Source: Psychroserpens luteolus
Lineage (GTDB): Bacteria > Bacteroidota > Bacteroidia > Flavobacteriales > Flavobacteriaceae
NCBI RefSeq assembly: GCF_021032705.1
Contig: NZ_JAHVXI010000003.1
Location: 124,001 to 188,000, forward strand
Direction of reading: 5' to 3'
DNA: 64,000 nucleotides
The notes beneath the pieces were generated by a model, which was not told the DNA's origin, searched no databases, and saw only the letters and a list, made by a program, of their open reading frames with translations. How positions within the stretch are numbered: position 1 is the stretch's first letter; each line of letters starts with the position of its first letter. Both the position numbers and the translations under genes were made by a program. Shown piece after piece: positions 27,601 through 34,862 of the stretch.

Positions 27601-30600
27601 CTCACTAAATGTAATATTGGCTCCTGCAGAAAATGTTATTCTATTGGCGTCTATATTGATTGCACCGCCAAACGAGTGATTCCCTTCACCATCGTTTAAC
27701 GCGATTTGCCCGGAAGCTGAGAATGTCGAAACTCCTGTAACTGTTATGGCACTTCCAACATCTATAATTTCAATAAATCCTACAATATTTAAATCTCCTG
27801 TATTGATGGCGTCAAGCCCAATAATTGCAGTATCATCGCCTTGGATATCAATTGCTGTTGCTGAAGAAGTTTCAACAGTAACCGCATTGGTTCCGCCTTT
27901 AGTATTTATTATAATCCCTCCTGTGAACAGTGACATGTCTACAGTCACTGTAGTATCATCTACCAACACTGGTCCTCCAGAAACTTCTAACGGTGCAGTT
28001 AAATTGCTAATGGTTAACGTAGTACCATCATCAGATAGTGTGAAATCATCATCAGAAACTCCACCATTCACATCTTCGATAGTTAAAACATCACTATCGA
28101 TGCTTACTAAGGTTTCCGGAAACGTAACTGTGACAGTAAATGAACAAATCGTTTCGTTTCCACAGACATCTGTAATGGAGAATGTATTTGTAGTAATACC
28201 TTCTGGGAAAACCTCTCCCGAGGCTAAGCCTTCTGTTTGTGTAATGGCAACATCACCACACACATCACTTGCTGTTGGTAAATCGTAAGTTATAATAGCA
28301 TCTGTATCACTTGGTGCCAATTCGAATATAATATCTTCTGGACATGAATCGAGTACTGGAGGTGCAGTATCTGTTATTGTTATCGTTTGAACACAGTTGC
28401 TCGAATTTTCTGAAGTATCTGTAGCGGTCCAAGTACGCGTAATCGTTTGTGAAATACCACATCCATTAACTAACACATCACTAAATGTTATTGTAGGCGT
28501 TCCTGAAGCATCGGTTGCAGTTGGGATTCCCATTGCAGAAGGATCCGTATTTATAACGCCAGGAACTGCATCAGGGTCTAAAGCTTCAATATTGATCTGC
28601 CAGGATACTAATGTTCCTGTATCTTGACCAGCTTGATCTCGTAAACTTAAAGTCCAATCGCCATTGAATGAACTTCCATTAGTATTGATCGCATTTATAA
28701 GCTGTGCAAAAGCATCAACACCACCCATCGCTGTATATTCGCAAATATTATCTGTTTCGCAAGCGGCTTCTGAATTCTCAATCGTCTCTCCTATGTCATC
28801 TGCAGATACACCTGCAGTATCTGTAAATGTAATTGGGAAGTTAGAATTTAAATTACTGCTTTCGCTCAGCGATTCAGCAAATAATACTGCTGTTTCTCCT
28901 CCAGGTGCTATAAGATCAATAGATAAATCTCCTGTCCAGGTATGGTCAATTGCTACTTGAACAGTAATTATAGAAACCTCCAAATCAGAATCTATACCTG
29001 TAATGTTTGCGGTACTCGAAATACCCGTATCGTCATTATCTGGAATATCAATAGGTGTATCTACACTAATACCTGCTGCAAAGACGGTAGCTGCATCAGT
29101 ACAATCAATGGTCTGATCTGCTGGGCATATGATTACTGGTGCTTGCAAATCTCTCGATAATGTTATATCATTCCCATCGCCACCGACATAGCTTATGGTA
29201 ATAATATCGCTTGTACCTGTTAAATTTACTTGACTTCCCTCTGGCAACCCATTGAAGGTGCCACTAATAGCATCGCTACCATCATTATTCACAATTATTA
29301 TCTCTTCTATATCAGAGTTATTGCTAAAACCTCCTGTAGGCGCAAAGTCGGCATCAGTTAAAGTGACTGTACCTACTACATTTAATTGGTCGAATGCATC
29401 ATCGCTATCAATAAATGGCGCAAATGTTCCTTCATCAAATTCGACACTCTGTATGGTTAATGTCGATGGGGTTGTGCCATTGCCAGGAGCAATAGTTCCA
29501 TCTAACTCGACTGTTGTTGAAGTACCTGTAAATGTTCCAGCACCTGACAAAACACTATTAAATCGATCTATTAATAGCTCATCAAAAACTTCAATATTAA
29601 TACCGCTAAAACCAATATTTAAAGGGGCGTGTATCGCTAAGGTTCCAAATTCTAATGAAAGATCTAAATCATTAAAAGTCGTATTACCATCTAAGAATCG
29701 CGTCCTTGTTCCTGAAACGCCGCGATAGTTTAACTTTTCAACTGTAATTGTACTTCCAAAAAATTCTACAAAACCTGCATTATGTTCAATATTAGCTACA
29801 GAATTATTTGTTGGATTGGTAATATTAATTGTACTTGTTTCTGTACCTATGGTTAATGCCCCTGTTCCATTTTTAAGAATATCTGTATTCTCCGTGAGAT
29901 TCATAGTTGATGCAAAAAGACTTGCATCTCCAATAGTTAATAGACCAATCTCCATATCATCGATATCATTGAATACAATGAGTCCCATAGTACGCCCAGT
30001 TTCTACTTCAATTATGTTTATATCATTATTTCCAAAGAATAGAGCTACTGTATCTCCGTTATCGCTTCCATCAAAAACTAGCTTATCTGTTGTAATGGTT
30101 CCTGAAGGTTTATTAATAGTATTCTCCGCTCTTAAATAGAGGTCGGAGTCTCCGCCTGTTACTATATCTGCTGTTAAGGTTAAATCGCCAGAACCTACAT
30201 AAATTTCATTCCTTCTGCTATCATCAGTATCTGTCGAAGTAATAGTACCAAGTTCTAAAGATTGAGAAGATGCAACGTAAAATGATTCTGCGCTTATAGT
30301 TACTAATCCACCAAAAGTATGTGGTGCTGTAGCTCCAAGACTTATGTCGACATTTTCAGTTGTTTGGATATTTGTAGTACCTGTTATAGTTATTGGATAT
30401 CCTGGAGATTGATCGGTTAAAGAATTTATTCCTGTTACATTAAAACTGTCTGCCGTTAAAGCCCTTTGAATTATAAGATCTAGTGCTATACTCTCAGAAA
30501 CTTTAAAAGCTCCTGTAATTGTAATGGCTCCATTTTGTGCATATGCACTTATATTTTTAATGTCAAAGTCTCCATTAATATTTATATCGGAATCTATAGA

Positions 30601-32265
30601 AATACTATTATCTCCATTACCACCAATAAATTCAATACCATTAGTAATATTAGACATTGGAACAGTAACCGTAGTTGCATCTGTTTTAATAACACCAGAA
30701 CCTGAAACAGTTGGCACAACCAAATCACTTATAGTTAGTGTTATACCATCGTTGGATAAAGTGATTTGATCATCTGAATCATTTTCAATATCTGTAATCG
30801 TCAGTTTTCCACCACTAAGTTCAACTAAAGTTTCGAATGGATTTTCAACTACCGTCACATCAAATTCGCAAGTACCAACATTACCAAAACCATCAGTAGC
30901 CTCAAAGGTATTTGTAGTTGTCCCTAAAGGGAATACACTTCCTGAAGTAAGCCCAGTTGTTTGAGTTATTGTGGATTGAGATAACTCAATGAGATACGTT
31001 TTTGGATTGTTATTATTTCGATCATTCCATCTACCACCACCGTTCATGGTTGTATAATCTTCACCTGCACCAGCATCATTAGGTTCAGCCGTTGACCAAT
31101 TTGAGTAGGTAGAAGTAGCATTAGGATCATGCCAAACAAAAGTATCCTCTACATCTATATCATTATATCCAATCAGAAAGTCAAACCCAAGACCTGCATC
31201 AGACACTGCAGATCGAATAAATTCATTATGCTCAGCATTTTCTATAGTTGCTACATATCCACCTAATGACTCTGCATTGCTATATGCTTGACTCGGTAGA
31301 ATACTATTCTGAGACAGAAAATAGCTTTTACCATTCCAAACACCTAAAAGGTCAAAGCCACTAGGCGTTTCAACAGAACAATCATCGTATAAAATATCAT
31401 CATAATTAACCACTGCTGGTACTCCAGGATCTGTAAATACCGTCATGTCGCCAGGACAAGTTAATTCTGGGGCTGTTTGATCTAAAATGGTAACCGTAGC
31501 CTGACAACTAGCACTATTACCATTTTGATCCATCAAAAATAAGGTGACTGTATTATCTCCTATATCATCACAATCAAAGCTGTTTTGAGAAATCCCAAAA
31601 GACGCAATACCAGAGTCAGCATCTGTTGAGTTATTGTTAATGTTAGACGGCGAGATATTAACTGTTCCGTTAGTTCCTAATGTTCTTGTAATATTTCTGC
31701 AATTCGCAATAGGCCTTACTTCGTCTAAATAATGTACTTGAAATCTAATATCCCAATCTTCAGAAATAGGATCGAAATTCCAAAAATTACCTGTAAATAT
31801 TTCTCCACCAGGATAAACATCGGTAGCTTCATGCGTTCGTAAATCTACTGTTTTATCATTATCGTTCTTTACTACTCTAAAAGCATATAGCTCACCAGAA
31901 TTTACCGAGGATTCATTATTAAACTGGAAATAATGTTCTTGTTGTGATCCACTAAAAGGAAGATCTAAAGTTTGTGAGTTGATAAGTGTTCGAGTACTAC
32001 TGCTTAATGGTTGCGACCATAATTCTAAAGTAACGGAAACACCTCCTATGGTTCCACCGGTTACTCTACGAGTCCAGAAAGAAATACCTTCTATTTTACC
32101 AGAACACGTTGCGGTAAAACTGTTACCTGCCGGCAGTAAGAATGAAGGCAGATCATTATCAAAATCATCTTGAATTATGTCATTGGTTCCATCGCATTGT
32201 GCGATAATGTTTGTGCTCCAAAAAAAGAAAACACATAATAGTACTAAAGGGGTTCTAGCATTCAT
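21601..32265 (-). CDS. Giant 3554-aa surface protein: HYR, C-type lectin, P-domain, PKD-like and BspA repeats, dockerin-like end
   Basis: The signal peptide ends at IIAQ. Approximate layout by residue: HYR domain 180-280; C-type lectin domain 295-432 (VWNGKSYFLS ... WSTAEPNDAGAGEDY ... NDRNNNNPKTYLIEL); beta-strand repeats 480-1060; proprotein-convertase P-domain 1070-1225 (HTWTGDLSIDLIAPGG); HYR again; more beta repeats; a lamin-tail-like segment near 1930-2090; then three blocks, each with a PKD-like unit (WGDGT) and 25-residue BspA/DUF285 repeats (FNQPLNNWNVSNV...MF). The C-terminal 110 residues carry two similar repeats beginning GDANGDDIIQY and SDVNMDGIIQY, resembling calcium-binding dockerin repeats. 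No T9SS domain ends the chain; the next gene has one. It is probably an adhesin binding glycans or proteins, expressed from its own promoter under the adjacent two-component system. Confidence 0.85.
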   Translation of the reverse strand: MNARTPLVLLCVFFFWSTNIIAQCDGTNDIIQDDFDNDLPSFLLPAGNSFTATCSGKIEGISFWTRRVTGGTIGGVSVTLELWSQPLSSSTRTLINSQTLDLPFSGSQQEHYFQFNNESSVNSGELYAFRVVKNDNDKTVDLRTHEATDVYPGGEIFTGNFWNFDPISEDWDIRFQVHYLDEVRPIANCRNITRTLGTNGTVNISPSNINNNSTDADSGIASFGISQNSFDCDDIGDNTVTLFLMDQNGNSASCQATVTILDQTAPELTCPGDMTVFTDPGVPAVVNYDDILYDDCSVETPSGFDLLGVWNGKSYFLSQNSILPSQAYSNAESLGGYVATIENAEHNEFIRSAVSDAGLGFDFLIGYNDIDVEDTFVWHDPNATSTYSNWSTAEPNDAGAGEDYTTMNGGGRWNDRNNNNPKTYLIELSQSTITQTTGLTSGSVFPLGTTTNTFEATDGFGNVGTCEFDVTVVENPFETLVELSGGKLTITDIENDSDDQITLSNDGITLTISDLVVPTVSGSGVIKTDATTVTVPMSNITNGIEFIGGNGDNSISIDSDININGDFDIKNISAYAQNGAITITGAFKVSESIALDLIIQRALTADSFNVTGINSLTDQSPGYPITITGTTNIQTTENVDISLGATAPHTFGGLVTISAESFYVASSQSLELGTITSTDTDDSRRNEIYVGSGDLTLTADIVTGGDSDLYLRAENTINKPSGTITTDKLVFDGSDNGDTVALFFGNNDINIIEVETGRTMGLIVFNDIDDMEIGLLTIGDASLFASTMNLTENTDILKNGTGALTIGTETSTINITNPTNNSVANIEHNAGFVEFFGSTITVEKLNYRGVSGTRTRFLDGNTTFNDLDLSLEFGTLAIHAPLNIGFSGINIEVFDELLIDRFNSVLSGAGTFTGTSTTVELDGTIAPGNGTTPSTLTIQSVEFDEGTFAPFIDSDDAFDQLNVVGTVTLTDADFAPTGGFSNNSDIEEIIIVNNDGSDAISGTFNGLPEGSQVNLTGTSDIITISYVGGDGNDITLSRDLQAPVIICPADQTIDCTDAATVFAAGISVDTPIDIPDNDDTGISSTANITGIDSDLEVSIITVQVAIDHTWTGDLSIDLIAPGGETAVLFAESLSESSNLNSNFPITFTDTAGVSADDIGETIENSEAACETDNICEYTAMGGVDAFAQLINAINTNGSSFNGDWTLSLRDQAGQDTGTLVSWQINIEALDPDAVPGVINTDPSAMGIPTATDASGTPTITFSDVLVNGCGISQTITRTWTATDTSENSSNCVQTITITDTAPPVLDSCPEDIIFELAPSDTDAIITYDLPTASDVCGDVAITQTEGLASGEVFPEGITTNTFSITDVCGNETICSFTVTVTFPETLVSIDSDVLTIEDVNGGVSDDDFTLSDDGTTLTISNLTAPLEVSGGPVLVDDTTVTVDMSLFTGGIIINTKGGTNAVTVETSSATAIDIQGDDTAIIGLDAINTGDLNIVGFIEIIDVGSAITVTGVSTFSASGQIALNDGEGNHSFGGAINIDANRITFSAGANITFSEITISATDPLQNFLVASPGTVTLDGNVSVTNANTNLFIASNDGIFQHSGIINQGFLILRGNGSGTAVLDQANTVGAIAAVNPINTTESAFTNLSFTNATNTFLADIVVDEFTLTAPQFDLEPNFTLITKHGSGTSTFNADIDINNGTGTAVFNHNAGTINFNGATNDFSGRVTYNGAAGTITNLNSDVTGFPGGGPGKSFTFGTLNGTGNIGAGDIIINILDAANFSGENTLLTGLPFVEGALATISNDATITPGGGTTGFDYTFDDLLINTGGTFAPRIVGDGVGPGSDFDSLTTDGTITLDDANLAPTGGFIAQMAGDITIITNNGPDSVSGTFNGLPEGASISFGNYNGIISYVGGDGNDVTLSPDPNNLVSILISEYQPVTFDADTPQTIEFKGPADESFSGAFVIIDGDNSRNGRGVVTDVSNISGDFNADGILTVTVPNLTNPTHTAVLVSSFSGTVDVTDIDTDNDGVADDLSSFGTVFDAVGVGDGGACCPVSVTYGTDFGGVNLSSIGSIPGAIFREGSIGDFFQISASNSNIYDNTGTVIDGTQFNVVPTEAGTYGQINPSISLGMGTDIFVTTWKTDNSGSSADNQITIFTDSDETYSYNIVWGDGTSNLNVTGDITHTYTTAGTYTIGITGTFPRFISNGSFFGDAEKLISIDQWGTNTWSSFEEAFVECENMELLATDTPDLSNVTSLYRMFDNCQTLTGNATINNWNVSNVQNMQLMFASAFNFNQPLNNWNVGNVTNMTSMFNTAESFNQNLNSWNTSQVEFMDFMFTGALDFNGATGNWNVANVTDMSWMFNNAEDFNQDLNSWNVSQVLEMDFMFLGATNFDGNISNWNTVQVTTMYAMFQNAVNFNQDISGWNVGLVTDMGWMFNGATNFNQDISGWNVSNVAAANAMLVGTAFSIINYDQLLTDWSQLSLQNDVSFGTDASYCFGESGRNTMTDPSGFNWTITDSGLNCDSFFITKWKTDNAGNSGDNQVKITTVTSETYNYTVFWGDGTSNSGVTGDITHTYTTPGTYTVSIAGTFPRITTNTPNTPGDTSDKLKLIEVVQWGSNPWTSMDLAFSGCRNLDVTATDTPDLSNATSMFNMFADCTSLVGTSAFNSWDVSTITDMLALFFNTTLFDQDISNWNVSAAETMEFMFMFADNFNQDISGWNVSSVTSMEDMFNSATNFDQDLGNWDISSLQTAEDMFANAGLSTNNYDKLLIGWNTLNTGETQIPSNITFNAGSSQYCLGEAARTTLTDITGLNWTINDAGSSCNDAFITTWKTDNQGGTNDNSIRIPATNATFNYNVDWGDGTVDIGVTGLIEHTYSAAGTYDVTITGDFPRILFNNAMLITTGSLQPGADRLKIIEVKQWGTISWSTMDRAFYGCENLDVTATDLPDLSNVTKLTQIFNNCYNLVGTTDINSWDVSTIDDMRSAFAGARLFNQPLNNWNMSNVTQIFSMFTGAEVFNQPLNNWNVSNVDNMGFLFTNAKSFNQNIDNWNVSNVTEMTSLFHGAEDFDQPLNSWNVSNVRSMNSMFHGAITFNQPLNNWNVSKVENFIEMFSGASRFNQNINNWNVSDAEFMLRMFQNAKDYDQPMNNWNVSKVRSMWGMFSGATIFNQPINNWDVAEVEQMKDMFANATAFDQELSSWDLSSMVSGNLGMAGMFTNAGISLENYDNTLIGWATLDTGETQIPTNVLFEGGSSQYCASETQRQDLIDTYGWTIDDSGLNCPTTIYVVPYVYLQGAALNPNAGEENLMRDDLRVAGLLPITSPYGDGATVDASVFVTTGNDAIVDWVWVELRDKDNSTIIVAEKSGLLQRDGDVLGTGLTALSFDLPIDDYYVVIKHRNHLGIMSASTVSLFTSPLVVDFTDGSVPTYGTNAQTTLGMPIGVQGLWAGDANGDDIIQYSGGFPDTSGILSTVLNDATNFLGLPTHQSSGYSNSDVNMDGIIQYAGSNSELPFILQNVFSYPGNFLGLSTWPINAQLPTNLSRYMELRNQYENSKN
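21690..21935 (-). other. Two dockerin-like repeats at the C-terminus of the giant protein
   Basis: The encoded repeats share the pattern D.N.D.IIQY.G, then IL..V, then FLGL, with about 43-46 residues per unit. The D-x-N-x-D start matches the calcium loop of dockerins and type 3 thrombospondin repeats. The twelfth loop position is Gly rather than Asp. Confidence 0.45.
22540..25560 (-). repeat. Three arrays of 75-bp (25-aa) BspA/DUF285 repeats
   Basis: Each unit encodes a variant of FNQPLNNWNVSNVTNM..MF..A. The arrays lie at about 24820-25560, 23940-24420 and 22540-23500; the last has nine to ten units. DNA-level similarity between units makes this stretch prone to recombination and assembly error. 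Confidence 0.85.
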
Positions 32266-32320
32266 GATTATTACATTTTAAAATCATGTGCAAGTTATGA
32301 CCGTCTTTAGGGTTACGAAA

Positions 32321-32354
32321 TAAGAGACGACTCGTAAATACTACGTAGTGACAC
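32321..32354 (-). promoter_or_regulatory. 34-bp regulatory motif upstream of giant adhesin gene
   Basis: It lies in the 94-bp gap between the response regulator and the adhesin gene, 56 bp upstream of the adhesin start. It matches 25 of 34 positions without gaps to 36995-37028 upstream of the kinase operon. Shared cores are TAAGA, CG, CTCGTA and TACGTA. Here it includes the perfect palindrome ACTACGTAGT (32340-32349). It is probably the binding site of the LuxR-type response regulator, and suggests the adhesin has its own promoter. Confidence 0.6.
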
Positions 32355-32359
32355 GTAGT

Positions 32360-33007
32360 TTATTGAGAAAATATGGTAGTTCTATTAATTAAAGCCCAAT
32401 TAGTCAATACATTATTCCCTTTTTTCAAGCCTAGTTTCTCAATGATATTACTACGGTGTTTTTCAATAGTTCTGATAGATAATGATAATGTGTCTGCGAT
32501 CTCTTGATTAGAAACTCCTTTGGCAATAAATTTTAATATTTTGATCTCGGAAAGTGTCAATAAGTTGAGTCGTTTTAACTCTTCACTAGCTGTATTTAAA
32601 GGTTGTTCTTCAATAGATTTACTGAAGTAAACATTCCCTTTCAACACTTCACTAATACAATGTTCTATTTCAAAAAATGTGTCTTCTTTAAGTAAATAAC
32701 CATCAATCTGAAAGGTCTTAGCTTGAACTATATAATAGGTTTCTTTATGAAAAGATAAAATAATAAACTTGGTTTTAGAGCCTTTTTCTCTAGCCATCTT
32801 AATGACTTCAAAACCCGTAAGCATAGGCATATCAATATCCAATAATGCTATTACGGGTTTTAATTTTAATATGAGTTCTAGAGCCTGAATACCATTATTA
32901 GCCTGCCCGATGATATTAAAGCCATTAGTTATTAACTCATCATTCAAACCCTTCAATAGCATTGGATGATCATCCGCAGTAATGATTGTAATTTCTTTTC
33001 TATCCAT
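32360..33007 (-). CDS. NarL/LuxR-family response regulator
   Basis: A 215-aa two-domain regulator. The receiver domain has the acidic pair ADDH near residue 12, phosphoacceptor Asp in ALLDIDMP (about 57) and the conserved Lys in GYLLKED (about 107). The C-terminal LuxR helix-turn-helix has GVSNQEIADTLSLSIRTIE. It is the third gene of an operon: the second kinase ends 3 bp upstream. The single regulator presumably receives phosphate from both kinases. The shared 34-bp motif suggests it controls its own operon and the adhesin gene. Confidence 0.9.
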   Translation of the reverse strand: MDRKEITIITADDHPMLLKGLNDELITNGFNIIGQANNGIQALELILKLKPVIALLDIDMPMLTGFEVIKMAREKGSKTKFIILSFHKETYYIVQAKTFQIDGYLLKEDTFFEIEHCISEVLKGNVYFSKSIEEQPLNTASEELKRLNLLTLSEIKILKFIAKGVSNQEIADTLSLSIRTIEKHRSNIIEKLGLKKGNNVLTNWALINRTTIFSQ

Positions 33008-33010
33008 AAT

Positions 33011-34852
33011 TTAAATTGGAATATTCAATGTCATCACAGTACCTCTATCTATTCTACTATCTAAGTTTAGTTGTGCACCTATCATTTTAGCACGCTCTAA
33101 TAAGGTTTTTAACCCTAAACTCATACTCTTATACTTTGATTCAAAATCAAAGCCTTTACCATTATCACTAACCGTAATATTTATTGCATGCTTCATTTTA
33201 TCTACTTCCATTTTCACAGCTTTAGCTTCAGAATGTTTGACAATGTTACTTAATGTTTCTTGAATAATTCTATATATATGCAATTCAGATTCCTTAGTCA
33301 TTACATTATCGATATTATCAATCCTGTCTGTAAAAAACAATTCTGTGTTGGCATTAATATTATAAACCAGTGCATTTATGGACTCTGTAAGCCCTAGGCG
33401 CTCTAAATTTGACGGATGTAAACCTCTAGAGATATCCCGTACTTCTTCTAATGTTGTAGTAGCCAAACTTTCTATCTTACTATCTCCAATAGTTTTACTC
33501 TGCTTTGATAATAACATCAATTTTTGCCCCACACTATCGTGTAAGTCTCGAGCTAAACGTGCTCGTTCTTTCTCTTGTTCCTTAATTAAACCTCTGGAAA
33601 ATTTTTCTTGCATTTTCTTTTTTCGATTAGCAAATTCTCTTGCTTTAAACAAGTATACTATTATAAATACTATTAATACTGCTATTCCTCCAAACATTAA
33701 CCACTGTGTTTTTACTTTATTTTTAGCAGCCAAAGTTTCTATTTGGGCATCCGAAAGTTCTTTTTCTTTCTGAAATTCATTCCTAAGCTCCAATTCTTTA
33801 ATTTTTCGAGTGTTTTCTTTATTAAACACTGAATCAGAATATATTTTATGAAGCTTAGCACTTTGATAAGCTAGTTTATAGTTTTGAAGTTGTTCTTGTA
33901 TTTCACTATTCTGCAAATACCCAGCAGATATCCATTGCTTGTAATCCTCGGTTAAGGCTATATCTAGTGATTGCTTATTATAGATTAACGCTTTATTATA
34001 ATCTTCAGATACCATATAAGCCCCAGCTATTTTCGAAGCATAAATACTCTGAAAACCTTTTACATCTTTGTTTCTAAAATAATGCAAGCATTCTTTAAAT
34101 AGGGTTATGCACTTTTTATAGTCACCTTGCTTAAGGTAAAAATCTGCAATAATGCCCTTAAGGCTATAAAGACCAAATTCATCATTTATTAGGTTAAAAT
34201 TATGTCTTGATTTTTCAAAGTAAAATAAGGCCGAATCCGGTACATTTAGATTACTATAAAACTCTCCAAATATTTTATAATTGTGTCCCAAACCTTCAGG
34301 TTCATTAAGCTTTTCATTAATTGCTATAGCAGCTTCAATATTGCGCTTTTGTTCTTCCCTATTACCTTGATATCGGTGAAGTATTGAAATATTGTGATAG
34401 ATATTTGAAATGGCAATCGAATCTTTATATTTTTCGAGAAGATTTTTAGCTTTACTGTAATGTACCATGGCCTCTGTATAACGGCCTTTATCGGTATACA
34501 AAGCTGCTAGATATCTATACGTATCACCTAATAACTCTGAGTGTTCTGATGAAGCATTATTAAGTGTCTCAACGGCTTCCATAAAATAGTGCTCTGATTT
34601 AAAAGAGTCTATTTCCCATAAATATACACCTAGCCTATACATGAGCCGTGCTTTAGTAGTATCTACAGTAGCGTCCTTTAACATTTGCTCTAACTTAACA
34701 CGTGTAGTATCTATATCTTTTACCTGACTCTTATTCCATATTTGGTTAGATAATTTATTGATCTCTACTTTTGCTGTTACTTCATAGGGTATAAACCATA
34801 AAATAATTACTATAAAAAATAAACTCTTTAAAGTCTTACTCATACCATTCAT
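33011..34852 (-). CDS. TPR-containing sensor histidine kinase (HisKA_3), second of pair
   Basis: A 613-aa kinase. An N-terminal hydrophobic signal or anchor is followed by TPR repeats at about residues 50-345, probably periplasmic. A membrane helix lies near 378-400 and a charged linker follows. The HisKA_3 dimerisation domain has the phosphoacceptor His in LARDLHDSVGQKL (about 432). The C-terminal HATPase domain has NIVKHSEA, DNGKGFDF and SLGLKTLLERA. From the linker to the end it is nearly the same as the upstream kinase, while the TPR parts differ. The gene ends 3 bp before the response regulator and starts 10 bp after the first kinase. Confidence 0.9.
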   Translation of the reverse strand: MNGMSKTLKSLFFIVIILWFIPYEVTAKVEINKLSNQIWNKSQVKDIDTTRVKLEQMLKDATVDTTKARLMYRLGVYLWEIDSFKSEHYFMEAVETLNNASSEHSELLGDTYRYLAALYTDKGRYTEAMVHYSKAKNLLEKYKDSIAISNIYHNISILHRYQGNREEQKRNIEAAIAINEKLNEPEGLGHNYKIFGEFYSNLNVPDSALFYFEKSRHNFNLINDEFGLYSLKGIIADFYLKQGDYKKCITLFKECLHYFRNKDVKGFQSIYASKIAGAYMVSEDYNKALIYNKQSLDIALTEDYKQWISAGYLQNSEIQEQLQNYKLAYQSAKLHKIYSDSVFNKENTRKIKELELRNEFQKEKELSDAQIETLAAKNKVKTQWLMFGGIAVLIVFIIVYLFKAREFANRKKKMQEKFSRGLIKEQEKERARLARDLHDSVGQKLMLLSKQSKTIGDSKIESLATTTLEEVRDISRGLHPSNLERLGLTESINALVYNINANTELFFTDRIDNIDNVMTKESELHIYRIIQETLSNIVKHSEAKAVKMEVDKMKHAINITVSDNGKGFDFESKYKSMSLGLKTLLERAKMIGAQLNLDSRIDRGTVMTLNIPI

Positions 34853-34862
34853 ATTAGTTATT

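Noticed and set aside
27746-28288. 180-codon plus-strand frame inside the giant adhesin gene
   Set aside because: It is antisense to a clear domain-bearing frame; its low-complexity Val/Ser/Pro composition is a mirror of the Thr/Asp-rich repeats.
29252-29728. 158-codon plus-strand frame inside the giant adhesin gene
   Set aside because: Same reason: a shadow of the repeat-rich minus-strand gene.
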